A stretch of 50,847 nt of DNA, taken from positions 1-50,847 of the forward strand of contig CANQYO010000003.1 of assembly GCA_947628095.1 (NCBI GenBank), in the 5' to 3' direction. Below are positions 19,979 through 30,750 of this stretch, in pieces. Position 1 is the first letter of the stretch. The number at the start of each line of letters is the position of its first letter. This stretch comes from an uncultured Bacilli bacterium. GTDB taxonomy: Bacteria; Bacillota_I; Bacilli_A; RF39; UBA660. The position numbers and the translations under genes are program-made. Below the pieces are notes generated by a model. The model had not been told where the DNA came from. It saw only the letters and a program-made list of their open reading frames with translations, and did not search any database.

Positions 19979-21913
19979 CTAAATATCAAGATTCTCAACC
20001 TTATGAGCATTTTCTTCAATATATTGTCTTCTTGGTTCAACTTCGTCTCCCATAAGTTTCTCAAAAATCTTATCTGCTGCTAAACAATCTCCAACTGTGA
20101 TTTTTCTAAGAGTTCTTTTGGTAATGTCCATTGTTGTTTCATTTAATTCTTCAGCATCCATTTCTCCTAAACCTTTCATACGAGCAATCTCTGCTTTATT
20201 TCGAACATTTTCTGGTAAAGAATTTAAATAAGCATTAAGTTCAGCTTCATTTAAAACATATTTTCTTGTTTTACCATGCATAATTCTAAATAAAGGTGGT
20301 TGAGCTGCATAAACATGTCCTGCTTGTACAATTGGTTTAAAGAAACGATAGAATAAAGTTAATAATAAAACACGAATATGAGAACCATCAACATCGGCAT
20401 CGGTCATGATAATTATCTTATCATAACGAAGTTTATTTAAATCAAAATATTCACCAATTCCCGTTCCAAATGCAGTTATAATTGTCTTAATTTCTTCATT
20501 TCCAAGCGCTTTATCAAGTCTTGCTTTTTCAACATTTAAAATCTTTCCACGTAAAGGCAAAATAGCTTGAGTCATGGCATCTCTTCCTTTTTTAGCACTT
20601 CCTCCAGCTGAATCTCCCTCGACTATAAAGATTTCACTGATAGTTGGGTCTTTACTTTTACAATCACTTAATTTACCAAAGAAATTAGTAGTTGTTAAAT
20701 CTGTTTTTCTCGTTGCTTCACGAGCTTTTTTAGCTGCCATTCTAGCATCTCTTGCTAAAACTGCCTTACTTATAATTGTTCTAGCTTCAGTTGGGTTTTC
20801 AAGTAAAAATCTCTCAAAACCTTCAGCAAAGACACTATCAGCTAAGTTTTTAACTTCACTATTTCCTAAACGACCTTTAGTTTGTCCTTCAAATTGAGGG
20901 TTAGGATGCTTACAAGAAATAATCATAGTAAGTCCTTCTTTAACATCGTCGTCTTTTAAACTCTCGTCTTTTTCTTTTAAAATATTATTTTTTCTTGCAT
21001 AACTATTAATAACTCTTGTTAGAGCACGTTTAACTCCATCTTCGTGAGTTCCTCCATCATGAGTATTAATGTTATTAACAAATGAATAAATATTAGAGTT
21101 ATATGAAGTATTATATTGCATAGCTACTTCAAAAAATACTCCATCTTTTTCACCATTTAAGTGAATTATATCATTATGAAGTGGTGTTTTTTCTTGATTG
21201 ATAAAACGTACGTACTCGCTTATTCCACCTTCATACATGAAAGTTTCTCCAGTTGTATCTTCAAGGTCACGGTCATCTCTTATGTTAAGTGATAAACCAC
21301 GATTTAAGAATGCTAATTCACGAACACGAGTTTTTAATGTTTCATAATCATAAATATCTGTATCAAATATTTCAGGGTCTGGTTTAAAAGTTACCGTTGT
21401 TCCAGTACGATTTTTATCGCAAGTTCCCGTTTCATGTAATGGTTCTACTGTATGACCCCCATTTTCAAAACGAATACTATTAACTTTACCATCTTTATAA
21501 ACCGTTACTTCTACCCATTTACTTAAAGCATTTACAACACTGGCTCCAACACCATGTAAGCCACCAGATACTTTGTATCCGCCACCTCCAAATTTTCCAC
21601 CAGCATGCAAAACAGTATATACTGTTTCAACAGTTGAAATACCTGTTTTAGGGTGAATATCTGTTGGTATACCACGACCATCATCCTTAACTGTAACTGA
21701 ATTATCTTTATTTATTACTATTTCTATATTATGGCAATAACCAGCAAGTGCTTCATCAATTGAATTATCCACTATTTCCCAAACTAAATGATGTAAGCCT
21801 TTAACATCGGTTGTACCTATATACATACCAGGTCTTTTTCTTACAGCTTCTAACCCTTCCAATACTTGAATTGACGAAGAATCATAATTACCTTGTACCT
21901 TTTCTTCTTCCAT
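19979..21913 (-). CDS. gyrB: DNA gyrase subunit B
   Basis: [58 protein letters not shown]. Confidence 0.98.
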   Translation of the reverse strand: MEEEKVQGNYDSSSIQVLEGLEAVRKRPGMYIGTTDVKGLHHLVWEIVDNSIDEALAGYCHNIEIVINKDNSVTVKDDGRGIPTDIHPKTGISTVETVYTVLHAGGKFGGGGYKVSGGLHGVGASVVNALSKWVEVTVYKDGKVNSIRFENGGHTVEPLHETGTCDKNRTGTTVTFKPDPEIFDTDIYDYETLKTRVRELAFLNRGLSLNIRDDRDLEDTTGETFMYEGGISEYVRFINQEKTPLHNDIIHLNGEKDGVFFEVAMQYNTSYNSNIYSFVNNINTHDGGTHEDGVKRALTRVINSYARKNNILKEKDESLKDDDVKEGLTMIISCKHPNPQFEGQTKGRLGNSEVKNLADSVFAEGFERFLLENPTEARTIISKAVLARDARMAAKKAREATRKTDLTTTNFFGKLSDCKSKDPTISEIFIVEGDSAGGSAKKGRDAMTQAILPLRGKILNVEKARLDKALGNEEIKTIITAFGTGIGEYFDLNKLRYDKIIIMTDADVDGSHIRVLLLTLFYRFFKPIVQAGHVYAAQPPLFRIMHGKTRKYVLNEAELNAYLNSLPENVRNKAEIARMKGLGEMDAEELNETTMDITKRTLRKITVGDCLAADKIFEKLMGDEVEPRRQYIEENAHKVENLDI

Positions 21914-23027
21914 TTTTATGTCCTCCTTTAATCATGCCATTTTTTATTTTATAAATTCTTGCATTTTTTACTAAATTCTCATCTATTTCTTCAATGTCGG
22001 TAGTTGTTATTACAACTTGCATCTCGTCATTAAAATATTTTATTATATTATTACGCTTTTTTATATCAATTTCAGAAAATACATCGTCAAGAAGTAAAAC
22101 TGGGTATTCTCCTTTTATCTTTTTAAATACTAAAAGTTCAGCTATTTTATAAGCAATAACAATCATTCTTTGTTGTCCTTCAGAAGCATAAATTTTAGCA
22201 TCATGGTTTGCTAACGAAAATAATAAATCGTCTCGATGTAGACCAAAAATAGTCATACCTTGCATTAATTCTTTATTTAAGTTTCGTTTCCATTTTAAAA
22301 GTAATATTTTCCGAATTTTATCTTCATCATAAAAATCAATTCCTAAATTATTTATATATTCTACTTTTAAACCACTTATTCCCGATAATTTTTTAAATAT
22401 TCCAGGAATTATTTTATTAATTTCTTCAATATAGAAAAAACGAAAATAATATATTTTAACACTACTTTCTAGCATTTTTTCATTAATAATATCTAAATAT
22501 TTATAATCAGCCATACTATTAATGTTTAATCTTTTTAAATATTCATTACGCATTTTTAAAAGACTATTATATTCATTTAAATTTTTTAAATAATTGTTAT
22601 ATAACTCGCCTATTTGAATATTTAAAACATTTCTTCGAATGCTAGGTGAACCTTTAATTATTTCAATATCATTTGGTAAAAAAGTTGTAACACAAAAATT
22701 AGAAATATAATCAGAAATTCTCTTGATTTGATTTTTGTTTATATAAACTTTCTTTCCTGTTTTATCTATTGATATTTGATACCATTTAGTGTAATCAGTA
22801 TAAGCAACTTCTCCAATTAATGAAGCATTTAAAGCATCAAATTTAATAAGATTCATGTAATCACCAAATCGACTTGATTTAGTAAGTGAAAGTACATATA
22901 TTCCTTCTAAGATATTTGTTTTTCCAGCTCCGTTTTCTCCAATGAATATATTTATACCATCAGAAAACTCAATAGTTGCTTCTTCATAATTTCGAAAATT
23001 TACTAATTTTAAACTCTTTAATCTCAT
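21888..23027 (-). CDS. recF: DNA replication/repair protein RecF
   Basis: [47 protein letters not shown]. Confidence 0.97.
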   Translation of the reverse strand: MRLKSLKLVNFRNYEEATIEFSDGINIFIGENGAGKTNILEGIYVLSLTKSSRFGDYMNLIKFDALNASLIGEVAYTDYTKWYQISIDKTGKKVYINKNQIKRISDYISNFCVTTFLPNDIEIIKGSPSIRRNVLNIQIGELYNNYLKNLNEYNSLLKMRNEYLKRLNINSMADYKYLDIINEKMLESSVKIYYFRFFYIEEINKIIPGIFKKLSGISGLKVEYINNLGIDFYDEDKIRKILLLKWKRNLNKELMQGMTIFGLHRDDLLFSLANHDAKIYASEGQQRMIVIAYKIAELLVFKKIKGEYPVLLLDDVFSEIDIKKRNNIIKYFNDEMQVVITTTDIEEIDENLVKNARIYKIKNGMIKGGHKNGRRKGTR

Positions 23028-23298
23028 AAAACATCACAAAAACCCTACAAAACAAATATTTGAATTAGATAATATACCTATACTTGCTTATTTATTATAC
23101 CATAAATTTGGTTTAAAACAACCTAATTTAACCTTTTTTGGACATTTTTATCCATTTTTAGGTAATTTTTTTCCACTTTTTATGTGAATAATTTTTTTAA
23201 TGCAAAAAAAGACTCTTAAGCATAGATAAATAGTAGAATTTTTATTTTTTATAAAAATTAATTTTAGCCTAATAGTCTTATTAATATATTATTTTAGC

Positions 23299-23754
23299 TT
23301 AATTTACAGATACACGATGTTTTAATAAATTTTGAAGTCTTGTGGCTCTTAATAATTGCAATTCAAAAGAACGATAAGACATTTTTAAAATCAAAGTCTT
23401 TCCTTCTGTAAAAGTTATTTTCGTATAACCTTTATATGGCTCGTATTTTAATACATTGTTTAAAGAAATCCAAGAACATTTTTCATTTTCAGCACCATTA
23501 GTTGGAAAGAAAATTATATCATTAACTTCTTCTATTATAATAGGTAATTTATAATTAGAACCTAACATCATCTTTGTTCCTTTTACTCGTCCTTCTAAAG
23601 TGCTTCCATAGTAAGCACAACTCTCTTCCATAACTTCATATGTTCTTTTAGACAATAAATAATCTTGGTCTTGTTCAATAATTTGAGAAGATTCATTATT
23701 TACATTGAGAACAGCACAAGTTTCTTTATTGATTTCATATGAATCTAATTCCAT
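23299..23754 (-). CDS. ComK family competence transcription factor-like protein
   Basis: Collinear with remembered B. subtilis ComK: YEINKETCAVL / ESCAYYGSTLEGRVKGT / IIFFPTNGAENEKCSWISLNNV / ITFTEGKTLILKMSYRSFELQLLRATRLQ. Confidence 0.85.
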   Translation of the reverse strand: MELDSYEINKETCAVLNVNNESSQIIEQDQDYLLSKRTYEVMEESCAYYGSTLEGRVKGTKMMLGSNYKLPIIIEEVNDIIFFPTNGAENEKCSWISLNNVLKYEPYKGYTKITFTEGKTLILKMSYRSFELQLLRATRLQNLLKHRVSVN

Positions 23755-23780
23755 GTTTCACCCCCTACTAGAAATTTATT

Positions 23781-23802
23781 TTATCCACAAAATTGTGAAT
23801 AA
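23781..23802. promoter_or_regulatory. Inverted pair of DnaA boxes upstream of the ComK-like gene
   Basis: TTATCCACA (23781-23789, perfect, +) and TGTGAATAA (23794-23802, one mismatch, -). Confidence 0.75.
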
Positions 23803-23923
23803 TTCCAATTTCTGAGGCATATAATAATCAACTACTATGTCGATATTTGTTCTTTTTTGTCGATAAAAAAAGAAATAAGACATTTTTTAACAAATTATCT
23901 TATTTAAAATCTTATTTTCTTTA

Positions 23924-25048
23924 TTAATATGTACGAATTGGTAATACTAATTGTAATAAATCTTCAGATTCATTGCCTTTAAAGATAATTGGGTTAACTT
24001 CTCCCACGAAAGATATTTCACATTGCTCACTATCAATTACTTTTAATGCTTCCATTACATAACGAGCACTAAAGGAAATAGTAATATCCTCATTGTTATC
24101 TTTTTCAATTGGCATTTTTTCTTCAACACGACCGATTTCAGCACTTGAAGATTTCATAGTTAAAATATTGCCATTTGTTTCAAGTGTTACAACATTTTTT
24201 TCTTTATCACTTGTTAAAATACTTACTCTATCAATAACATTATAAAGGTCTTCAACTCGAACAGATATTTTTAACATACTATCTTTTGGTAATAAATTAG
24301 CTGTATTTGGGAAAGTTCCATTAATTAAACGACTTTGGAATAAAACATTATCATATTTAAATAATATTTTATTATTAAATATATGTAATTCAACATCTAA
24401 CTCATCATCAGTTAATAATTTAGATACTTCTATGATATTTTTACTTGGAATAACAAGATTATAATCATTTTCAACACTATCTTTTAATGTTAATACCTTT
24501 CTTGCTAAACGATAGGAATCTGTGCAATTACATTCTAATATATTTCCCACAATTTTTAAATTTACTCCAGTTAAAGCTGGACGAGCCTCGTCAGTTGAAG
24601 CAGCAAAAGCAGTTTGGTTAACTAAATCTTTAAATACTTTGCTATTTATTAAGATAGGTGTTTTATTTAATTCTAAATTGATATTTGGATATTCATTTTT
24701 ATTAATACCATTTAAATTATATTCACTATTTTCTGTGGAAATAATTACTTTTAATTCGTCAAATACTTCTAAATTTATCATTTTATCTGGAAGTTTACGA
24801 ACAATATCTAAAATATATCTTCCTTGAATAATAATACTTCCTTCTTCTTCAATTGTCATATCTTCATCTTGATATGGTATAAAGGTACGAATAGTTATAT
24901 CATTATCTGATGCTGTTAAAGTTAAACCTTCTTTTTGTAAATCAAATTTTATTCCAGCTAAAGCAGGTACTAAATTTTTAGTTGAGATAGCTTTAGATAC
25001 TTTATTTAAATTTTCTAATAATAAATCTTTTTTTATTTTTATTTTCAT
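23924..25048 (-). CDS. dnaN: DNA polymerase III beta sliding clamp
   Basis: MKIKIKKDLLLENLNKVSKAIS..; C-terminal LLQLVLPIRTY; adjacent to dnaA. Confidence 0.97.
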   Translation of the reverse strand: MKIKIKKDLLLENLNKVSKAISTKNLVPALAGIKFDLQKEGLTLTASDNDITIRTFIPYQDEDMTIEEEGSIIIQGRYILDIVRKLPDKMINLEVFDELKVIISTENSEYNLNGINKNEYPNINLELNKTPILINSKVFKDLVNQTAFAASTDEARPALTGVNLKIVGNILECNCTDSYRLARKVLTLKDSVENDYNLVIPSKNIIEVSKLLTDDELDVELHIFNNKILFKYDNVLFQSRLINGTFPNTANLLPKDSMLKISVRVEDLYNVIDRVSILTSDKEKNVVTLETNGNILTMKSSSAEIGRVEEKMPIEKDNNEDITISFSARYVMEALKVIDSEQCEISFVGEVNPIIFKGNESEDLLQLVLPIRTY

Positions 25049-25295
25049 ATTTAATCTCCTTTAAAATTTCTTCTTTATTTCTTTTTTATATAATATTAAT
25101 AATAATAATAGTGTGGAAAAGTGTGAATAACTTCAAGAACGTTTATAAATAAACAAAAAGCTTAAAAATTTATAGGTGGAAAATGTGTTAAAAATTTCTG
25201 AATTATTAACATTTGAAATTTTTGGCTTTTATTTTCTTTTCACATTTTTTTAATTAAATCAATCTTTTCCACAAATGATTGTTGAAAACTTTAAT
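25049..25295. other. oriC: oriC right-hand component between dnaA and dnaN (basal unwinding region)
   Basis: Minus strand TTATTCACAC TTTTCCACAC TATTATTATTATTAATATTATATAAA: tandem DnaA boxes followed by DnaA-trio-like repeats; further boxes at 25265-25273 and 25280-25288. Confidence 0.8.
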
Positions 25296-26657
25296 TTAAT
25301 TTAAATTACTTTTAATTTTTTCAACTGTATCTTTGATACTTTTATTGGTTTTGATATCACTTTCAAGTTTTTCACAAGAATACATTACTGTTGAATGGTC
25401 ACGTCCTCCAAATTCTGAACCAATTCTTTGGAAAGATTCATTTAAGACATCTCTTGCTAAAAACATAGCTATTTGTCTTGGAAAAGCAATCGATGCACTT
25501 CGTTTTTTTCCTTTTAAATCGTCAACAGATATTTGAAAGAAATCAGCAACTACGGTTTGAATTTTGGAAATATCATTTTTTTCACTCGTTCCTTTAGTTA
25601 TTTCATCTTTTAGAGCATCAATTGCAAATGATAAAGTGATATCGGCTCCACCCATCATCATTGAGCAAGCCATTAATCTATTTATAGCTCCTTCCAAATT
25701 TCTTACATCATCCGGCATATTTTCAGCAATATATTTTAAAACTTCTTCTGGAAAATCTTTAGCAAGTTTTGACCCTTCAATCTTTTTCTTTAATATATTG
25801 ATACGAAGTGCCGTATTAGGTGGATAAATATTAACGGTTAATCCCCAAGAAAAACGGGTTCTAAGTCTATCTTCTAATAATTTTAAGTCATTTGGTGACC
25901 TATCAGAAGAAATAATGATTTGCTTTTTATTATCATGTAATGCTGTAAAAGTGTGGAAGAATTCTTGTTGAGTTTGCGTAGCTCCTGCTAAGAATTGAAT
26001 ATCGTCGATTATTAAAATATCAATATTTCGATATTTATCTTTAAAGAAATCAGCATAACTGTAATTTTCATTTTTCTTATCTTTTCTACTAATTCCTGAA
26101 AAATCGTCAATAAATTGTTCACTTGTAACGTATAAAACTTTTTTATTTGATGTTTGTTGAATATAATTACCAATTGCATGCATTAAATGTGTTTTACCTA
26201 GTCCACTTTTTCCATATATAAATAAAGGGTTATAGGTTGAACCAGGACTTTCCGCAACGGCAAAAGCCGCAGCATGAGCTAATCGATTACTATCACCAAC
26301 AATAAATGTATCAAAGGTATATTCAGGTTTTAGATTAGATTGATGGTTAAATTTACTAGTTTGGGATGCTTCTTTGGTTTCTACTTGGACTTTTTCTTCA
26401 GAATTTTTAATTTCTTCTTCTAAAATAAATTCTAAATCATATACATTTCCTGTTAGATTAGTAAGAATATTAGTAATTAAATCTTGATAACTTTCTGATA
26501 ATCTTCTTCTATGAATTTCATGAGGTACTACAATGACGGCTTTTTTATTATCAATACTATAAAGATAAGATTTACTAAACCATGTGGAAAAAACCATAGC
26601 ATTAACATTTTCTTTGACTTTATCGAGAAAATGTTTCCATAAAAGTTCGTTATTCAT
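25296..26657 (-). CDS. dnaA: Chromosomal replication initiator DnaA
   Basis: NPLFIYGKSGLGKTHLMHAIGNY, DILIIDDIQFLAG, GGRDHSTVMYSCEK. Confidence 0.98.
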   Translation of the reverse strand: MNNELLWKHFLDKVKENVNAMVFSTWFSKSYLYSIDNKKAVIVVPHEIHRRRLSESYQDLITNILTNLTGNVYDLEFILEEEIKNSEEKVQVETKEASQTSKFNHQSNLKPEYTFDTFIVGDSNRLAHAAAFAVAESPGSTYNPLFIYGKSGLGKTHLMHAIGNYIQQTSNKKVLYVTSEQFIDDFSGISRKDKKNENYSYADFFKDKYRNIDILIIDDIQFLAGATQTQQEFFHTFTALHDNKKQIIISSDRSPNDLKLLEDRLRTRFSWGLTVNIYPPNTALRINILKKKIEGSKLAKDFPEEVLKYIAENMPDDVRNLEGAINRLMACSMMMGGADITLSFAIDALKDEITKGTSEKNDISKIQTVVADFFQISVDDLKGKKRSASIAFPRQIAMFLARDVLNESFQRIGSEFGGRDHSTVMYSCEKLESDIKTNKSIKDTVEKIKSNLN

Positions 26658-26935
26658 AATTCATATTCCACCTCCCTATTTTAAGACTTCTCTATCTATA
26701 TTTTACCTTATTTATAATATAAAAGTAAAGTTCAGTTGATATGTTTTAATCTTTAGAAATTAAGGTATTTTCTTTATAATTTTGTACTTTTTTCTTTGTT
26801 CGTGAATACCCTCATCTTGTCTAAATATTTTAAATTAATTTTTTTAGAATAACAAGTAATAAGTGTCAAGTTAAAGGAATTTTAGTTAATAAAAAGATGA
26901 TGTCGAATATTTGGGAAATAACTGTTAAAAACCTT

Positions 26936-27153
26936 GTGGATAAATATTTCCCACAAAAACTTTCAACAAGTTTTCCACTTAGTTTTCAACATATCTTTTG
27001 CTTTTATAGCAAGGAGATGATTAGTTTTCCACTAAATATTAAAAAGGCATTTCCACAGTGTTAAGATTATATTCCACCATTGTGTGGAAAAATATTCAAA
27101 AAAAGTTTCTTAAACCCTTGAAAAAATTAGTTTTCCACTTGACATGTTGATAA
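26936..27153. other. oriC: oriC DnaA-box cluster upstream of dnaA
   Basis: TGTGGATAA perfect box (26936-26944), TGTGGAAAA (27083-27091), TGTTGATAA (27145-27153), plus several TTTTCCACT/ATTTCCACA-like sites. Confidence 0.8.
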
Positions 27154-27381
27154 ATTTTTTAAGTAAAATTAAGTAAACCAAAGTTTCATTTATTCTTAAA
27201 CTTGCCAATTATTTTTATCTTTTTCTGCTTTTATTTTCTTGATTACTAAGAACGGAGTAATTTGCTCTTTCACTCTAAAATTTTACTTTATTCTCAAAAT
27301 ATGATAATATCTTTAATGTGTTTTTTATTTTTAAAATTCACTGAGGAGGTAAAACTAAATTTTTATATTTAGTAAGACTTT

Positions 27382-28404
27382 ATGAAAAATTTAAATTCTG
27401 AATTATTCAGAAATGCAAAAAAGCGTAATAGGTATTTACTTATTACAGGAGTTATTTTTTTAATTTTATCAATATCGTTATTTATATTTACGTATAAATA
27501 TGAACACAAACCTTTGCCTAAAACCAAAGATATGGCAACACTTGTTGGAGATACTAGTGAAATTAACAATGTTTATGCATCAATTGAGATAACTAATGTT
27601 CCGGTTTTGTTTGCTACCTATCAAAATTATGGTATTGAAGAAGATAGTAAATATTATTTAGCCATGGATAGACAAAATATTTTATATATTGTTTATATGA
27701 GTTCTAATGAGTTTAATAAATTAAAAAATAAGACTGAACAAGATTTCCCAATTGAAATTAAAGGAACAACGAGAATTATTCCTAATGATATCAAAAAGCT
27801 TGCAATTGAAGAATACAATAAAGTAATTGGTGAAAAACGATTAACTGAAGAGAACTTTGAAGATTTTGTAGGAACTGTTTTATTAGATATGGAATTGTCA
27901 CCATATAATCTTGATTATCTTTATATAATAGCAGCTTTATTATTTGGACTATTCATACCAATGATAACAATTTATTTGGTAAGGGCTTTAAAAACAAGAA
28001 AAATATTAAAGAAATATAGTATGGCTGATTTAATTAAGATTGATAATGAAGTAAAAAATTTAAAAAATACTCCATATGATAAAATGAGACTTTATTTAAC
28101 ATCAAATTATGTTGTAGACTCTAGTAATAATATTATAATAATAAGTTATGAAGATATCGTTTGGGCATATAAATATGAATATCGATACAGTGGTGTAACT
28201 GTTAATAAAAATATTAAAGTATTAACTAAAGATAATAAGTATTATACTATTTGTAATACAAATTTAATAAAAAATGATAAAGAAGAAGTTCTTAACGAAG
28301 TGTTGAAAAAAATAGAAAAACAAAATTCTAAGATTTTAATAGGACTTAGTCCTGAAAACGAAAAAAAAGCTAAAGAAAAGATTAAAAACCAAAAAAGTAT
28401 CTAA
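27382..28404 (+). CDS. Hypothetical membrane protein with two predicted TM segments
   Basis: 340 aa, hydrophobic stretches YLLITGVIFLILSISLFIF and YLYIIAALLFGLFIPMITIYLV. Confidence 0.75.
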   Translation: MKNLNSELFRNAKKRNRYLLITGVIFLILSISLFIFTYKYEHKPLPKTKDMATLVGDTSEINNVYASIEITNVPVLFATYQNYGIEEDSKYYLAMDRQNILYIVYMSSNEFNKLKNKTEQDFPIEIKGTTRIIPNDIKKLAIEEYNKVIGEKRLTEENFEDFVGTVLLDMELSPYNLDYLYIIAALLFGLFIPMITIYLVRALKTRKILKKYSMADLIKIDNEVKNLKNTPYDKMRLYLTSNYVVDSSNNIIIISYEDIVWAYKYEYRYSGVTVNKNIKVLTKDNKYYTICNTNLIKNDKEEVLNEVLKKIEKQNSKILIGLSPENEKKAKEKIKNQKSI

Positions 28405-28412
28405 AAAATTAA

Positions 28413-28442
28413 TTGACAAGCACCCTATTTTCCTATTATAAT
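28413..28442 (+). promoter_or_regulatory. rpmH promoter
   Basis: TTGACA (28413-28418), 18 bp, TATAAT (28437-28442). Confidence 0.8.
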
Positions 28443-28471
28443 AGTGTAGATTTTAGTTTTGGAGGTGTGAA

Positions 28472-28597
28472 ATGAAAAGAACTTATCAACCAAATAATAG
28501 AAGAAGAGCAAAAAAACATGGATTTTTTGCAAGAAAAGAAACATCTGTATTAAATTCAAGAAGAAGAAAAGGTCGTAAGGAAATTATAAAAAAATAA
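28472..28597 (+). CDS. rpmH: 50S ribosomal protein L34 (missing from ORF track because of length)
   Basis: GGAGGTGTGAA RBS then [41 protein letters not shown]; followed by rnpA. Confidence 0.95.
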   Translation: MKRTYQPNNRRRAKKHGFFARKETSVLNSRRRKGRKEIIKK

Positions 28598-28622
28598 GCC
28601 ACATTTTAATTGTGGTTTTTTT
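28598..28622 (+). terminator. Terminator/attenuator between rpmH and rnpA
   Basis: CCACATTTTAATTGTGGTTTTTTTA. Confidence 0.75.
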
Positions 28623-28632
28623 AAGGTGAAAT

Positions 28633-28965
28633 ATGAAGAAAATTAATGTTGTTAAAAGTAATTTGGAATTTAATGATGTTATAAAAGCAGGAAAATGTTA
28701 TAAGAATCAATACTTTGTTCTTTATATAAAAAATAATAATCTTGATAGATATCGTTTTGGAATATCTGTTCCTAAAAAAGTTACTAATGCAGTAAATCGA
28801 AATAAACTAAAAAGAAAAGTAAGAAATATTTTAGATAATCACCGAAATCTCTATTCAAAAAACAAAGATTATATTATAATAATAAGAAAGAGTTGTCTTA
28901 TGGAGCCATTTAAAGTTTTAGAAGACAATTTAGTAGATTTATTAAAATATACATTTTCAAAGTAA
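28633..28965 (+). CDS. rnpA: Ribonuclease P protein component
   Basis: RFGISVPKKVTNAVNRNKLKRKVRNI; after rpmH. Confidence 0.96.
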   Translation: MKKINVVKSNLEFNDVIKAGKCYKNQYFVLYIKNNNLDRYRFGISVPKKVTNAVNRNKLKRKVRNILDNHRNLYSKNKDYIIIIRKSCLMEPFKVLEDNLVDLLKYTFSK

Positions 28966-28996
28966 TACTTATAAAATAAAAGAAAAGGAAAAAAAT

Positions 28997-30034
28997 ATGA
29001 AAAAGAAAAAAATATTAATTGTAGTTTTACTGTTGTTATTAATAACCGGTTGTACTAAACCTCTAAAAGGAAAAGATAATAAAGCTGTTATTAATGAAGT
29101 AACGGGTCAAAACTTAACGGAAAATATTTTATGTCGACCAACTGATAAAGAAACAATAGAATTATATGAAAAAAATAATGTTGATATAGATTCTTTACCA
29201 AGTTGTGTATGTAAAGAAGATAAAATAAAGAAGACAGTTGAGAAAAAAGATGATGAAGGTAATGTTTTAAAAGATGAAGATGGTAAGGTCATAACCGAAG
29301 AAGTAGAAGAAAAATGTGAAAGCTTTAAAATTACATCTGGTAAATATGATGGTTTATGGGCAACAATTCTTATAAAACCTTTAGCATTTGTAATTTTGTT
29401 CTTTGGTAATTTAGTTAATAGTTTTGGTTTAGGACTTATTATTACGAGTTTAGTAATTAGATTGTTGCTTTACCCTATAACAAGAAAAACAGCAATGCAA
29501 TCTGAATATATGAAAAAAGCTCAACCTGAAATGGAGAGAATTGAAAAGAAATATGCCAATAAAAATCAAGAAGACAAAGAAGTAATGATGCAAAAAAGCC
29601 AAGAAATGCTAATGGTTTATAAAAAATATAATATTAATCCTATTTCAGGATGTTTGTTAGCCTTTCTTCAATTACCTCTTTTAATAGCTTTCTTAGAAGC
29701 CATCAATCGAGTTCCAGCTATTTTTGAAGAGAAATTCTTAGGACTTCATTTAGGAACTACTCCTCAAGTTGGTTTATTCTCTGGTAATTATCTATATATT
29801 ATAATCACGATAATCGTTGCTTTAACAACTTATTTCTCATTTAGAGCAACAACTAAGGACCAAATATCAACAAGTAAAGAAATGGAGAAGCAACAAAAAA
29901 TGATGACTAATATGTTCACAATTATGATTATTGTTATGTCTTTCTTCATGACAACCGCCTTAAATATTTATTGGGCAACGACAAACTTATTTACTATTTT
30001 CCAAAATATAATCGTTAGGAGGACAACAAAATGA
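28997..30034 (+). CDS. yidC: Membrane protein insertase YidC/SpoIIIJ (lipoprotein)
   Basis: LLLITGCTK lipobox; LVIRLLLYPITRKTAMQSEYMKKAQPEMERIEKKY. Confidence 0.95.
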   Translation: MKKKKILIVVLLLLLITGCTKPLKGKDNKAVINEVTGQNLTENILCRPTDKETIELYEKNNVDIDSLPSCVCKEDKIKKTVEKKDDEGNVLKDEDGKVITEEVEEKCESFKITSGKYDGLWATILIKPLAFVILFFGNLVNSFGLGLIITSLVIRLLLYPITRKTAMQSEYMKKAQPEMERIEKKYANKNQEDKEVMMQKSQEMLMVYKKYNINPISGCLLAFLQLPLLIAFLEAINRVPAIFEEKFLGLHLGTTPQVGLFSGNYLYIIITIIVALTTYFSFRATTKDQISTSKEMEKQQKMMTNMFTIMIIVMSFFMTTALNIYWATTNLFTIFQNIIVRRTTK

Positions 30035-30651
30035 AAAAATATACATATCAAGCTAAGACATTTGAGGAAGCTAAAAATTTAGCTATGGCTGAATTAATGG
30101 AGCAAGAAAGTAATCTTTATATAAAAGAAATTGCTAATACCAACAAATTATTTACTAAAAAAAGTGTAATTGAAGTAATCAAAAAGGAAGATGTTGTTGA
30201 ACATATAAAAAAATTAATAAAAGATATTTGTAATGATATGGGTTTAACTATCAATATGGAAGTTAAAAAAAGAGAAGATAGTTTAACTATTTCAATTTAT
30301 GCAGATAATAATGCCATTTTAATTGGTAAAAATGCTAAAACGTTAGATGCATTAAATACCATTATAAGACAAAGTATTTATAAAGAAATTGGAGAAAGTT
30401 ATAAATTTGTTTTAGATGTAAGTGAATATAAACAAAAGCGTGAATGGAATTTAGAACGTATGGCAAAGCAAATAGCTAGAGAAGTTGCTAAAACCAAAGT
30501 TGAAGCTAAATTAGACCCAATGAATTCATATGAACGAAGAATAATTCATAATACTTTGACTAATAATAAAAAGGTTTATACTGAAAGTACTGGTGAAGAA
30601 CCAAATCGTTATGTTGTTATTAAACCAAAAGAAGAAATATTAGAAAAATAA
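30031..30651 (+). CDS. jag: Jag/KhpB RNA-binding protein
   Basis: KH ILIGKNAKTLDALNTIIRQ and R3H SYERRIIHNTL; follows yidC. Confidence 0.93.
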   Translation: MKKYTYQAKTFEEAKNLAMAELMEQESNLYIKEIANTNKLFTKKSVIEVIKKEDVVEHIKKLIKDICNDMGLTINMEVKKREDSLTISIYADNNAILIGKNAKTLDALNTIIRQSIYKEIGESYKFVLDVSEYKQKREWNLERMAKQIAREVAKTKVEAKLDPMNSYERRIIHNTLTNNKKVYTESTGEEPNRYVVIKPKEEILEK

Positions 30652-30678
30652 TTGCTTTTTAAAAGGCAATTTTTTTAT
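30650..30678 (+). terminator. Rho-independent terminator after jag
   Basis: ATTGCTTTTTAAAAGGCAATTTTTTTA. Confidence 0.8.
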
Positions 30679-30750
30679 TTCAAAAACTAAACGACAAAAT
30701 ACTTCAAAATACGACAAATTAATTTGATAAAACAGATAAAGGTGATAAAA

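Noticed and set aside
20574-20897. Plus-strand 107-aa ORF inside gyrB
   Set aside because: Fully antisense to gyrB; no RBS or homology
24522-25827. Plus-strand ORFs antisense to dnaN and dnaA (24522, 25333, 25564)
   Set aside because: All antisense to core genes with no independent signals
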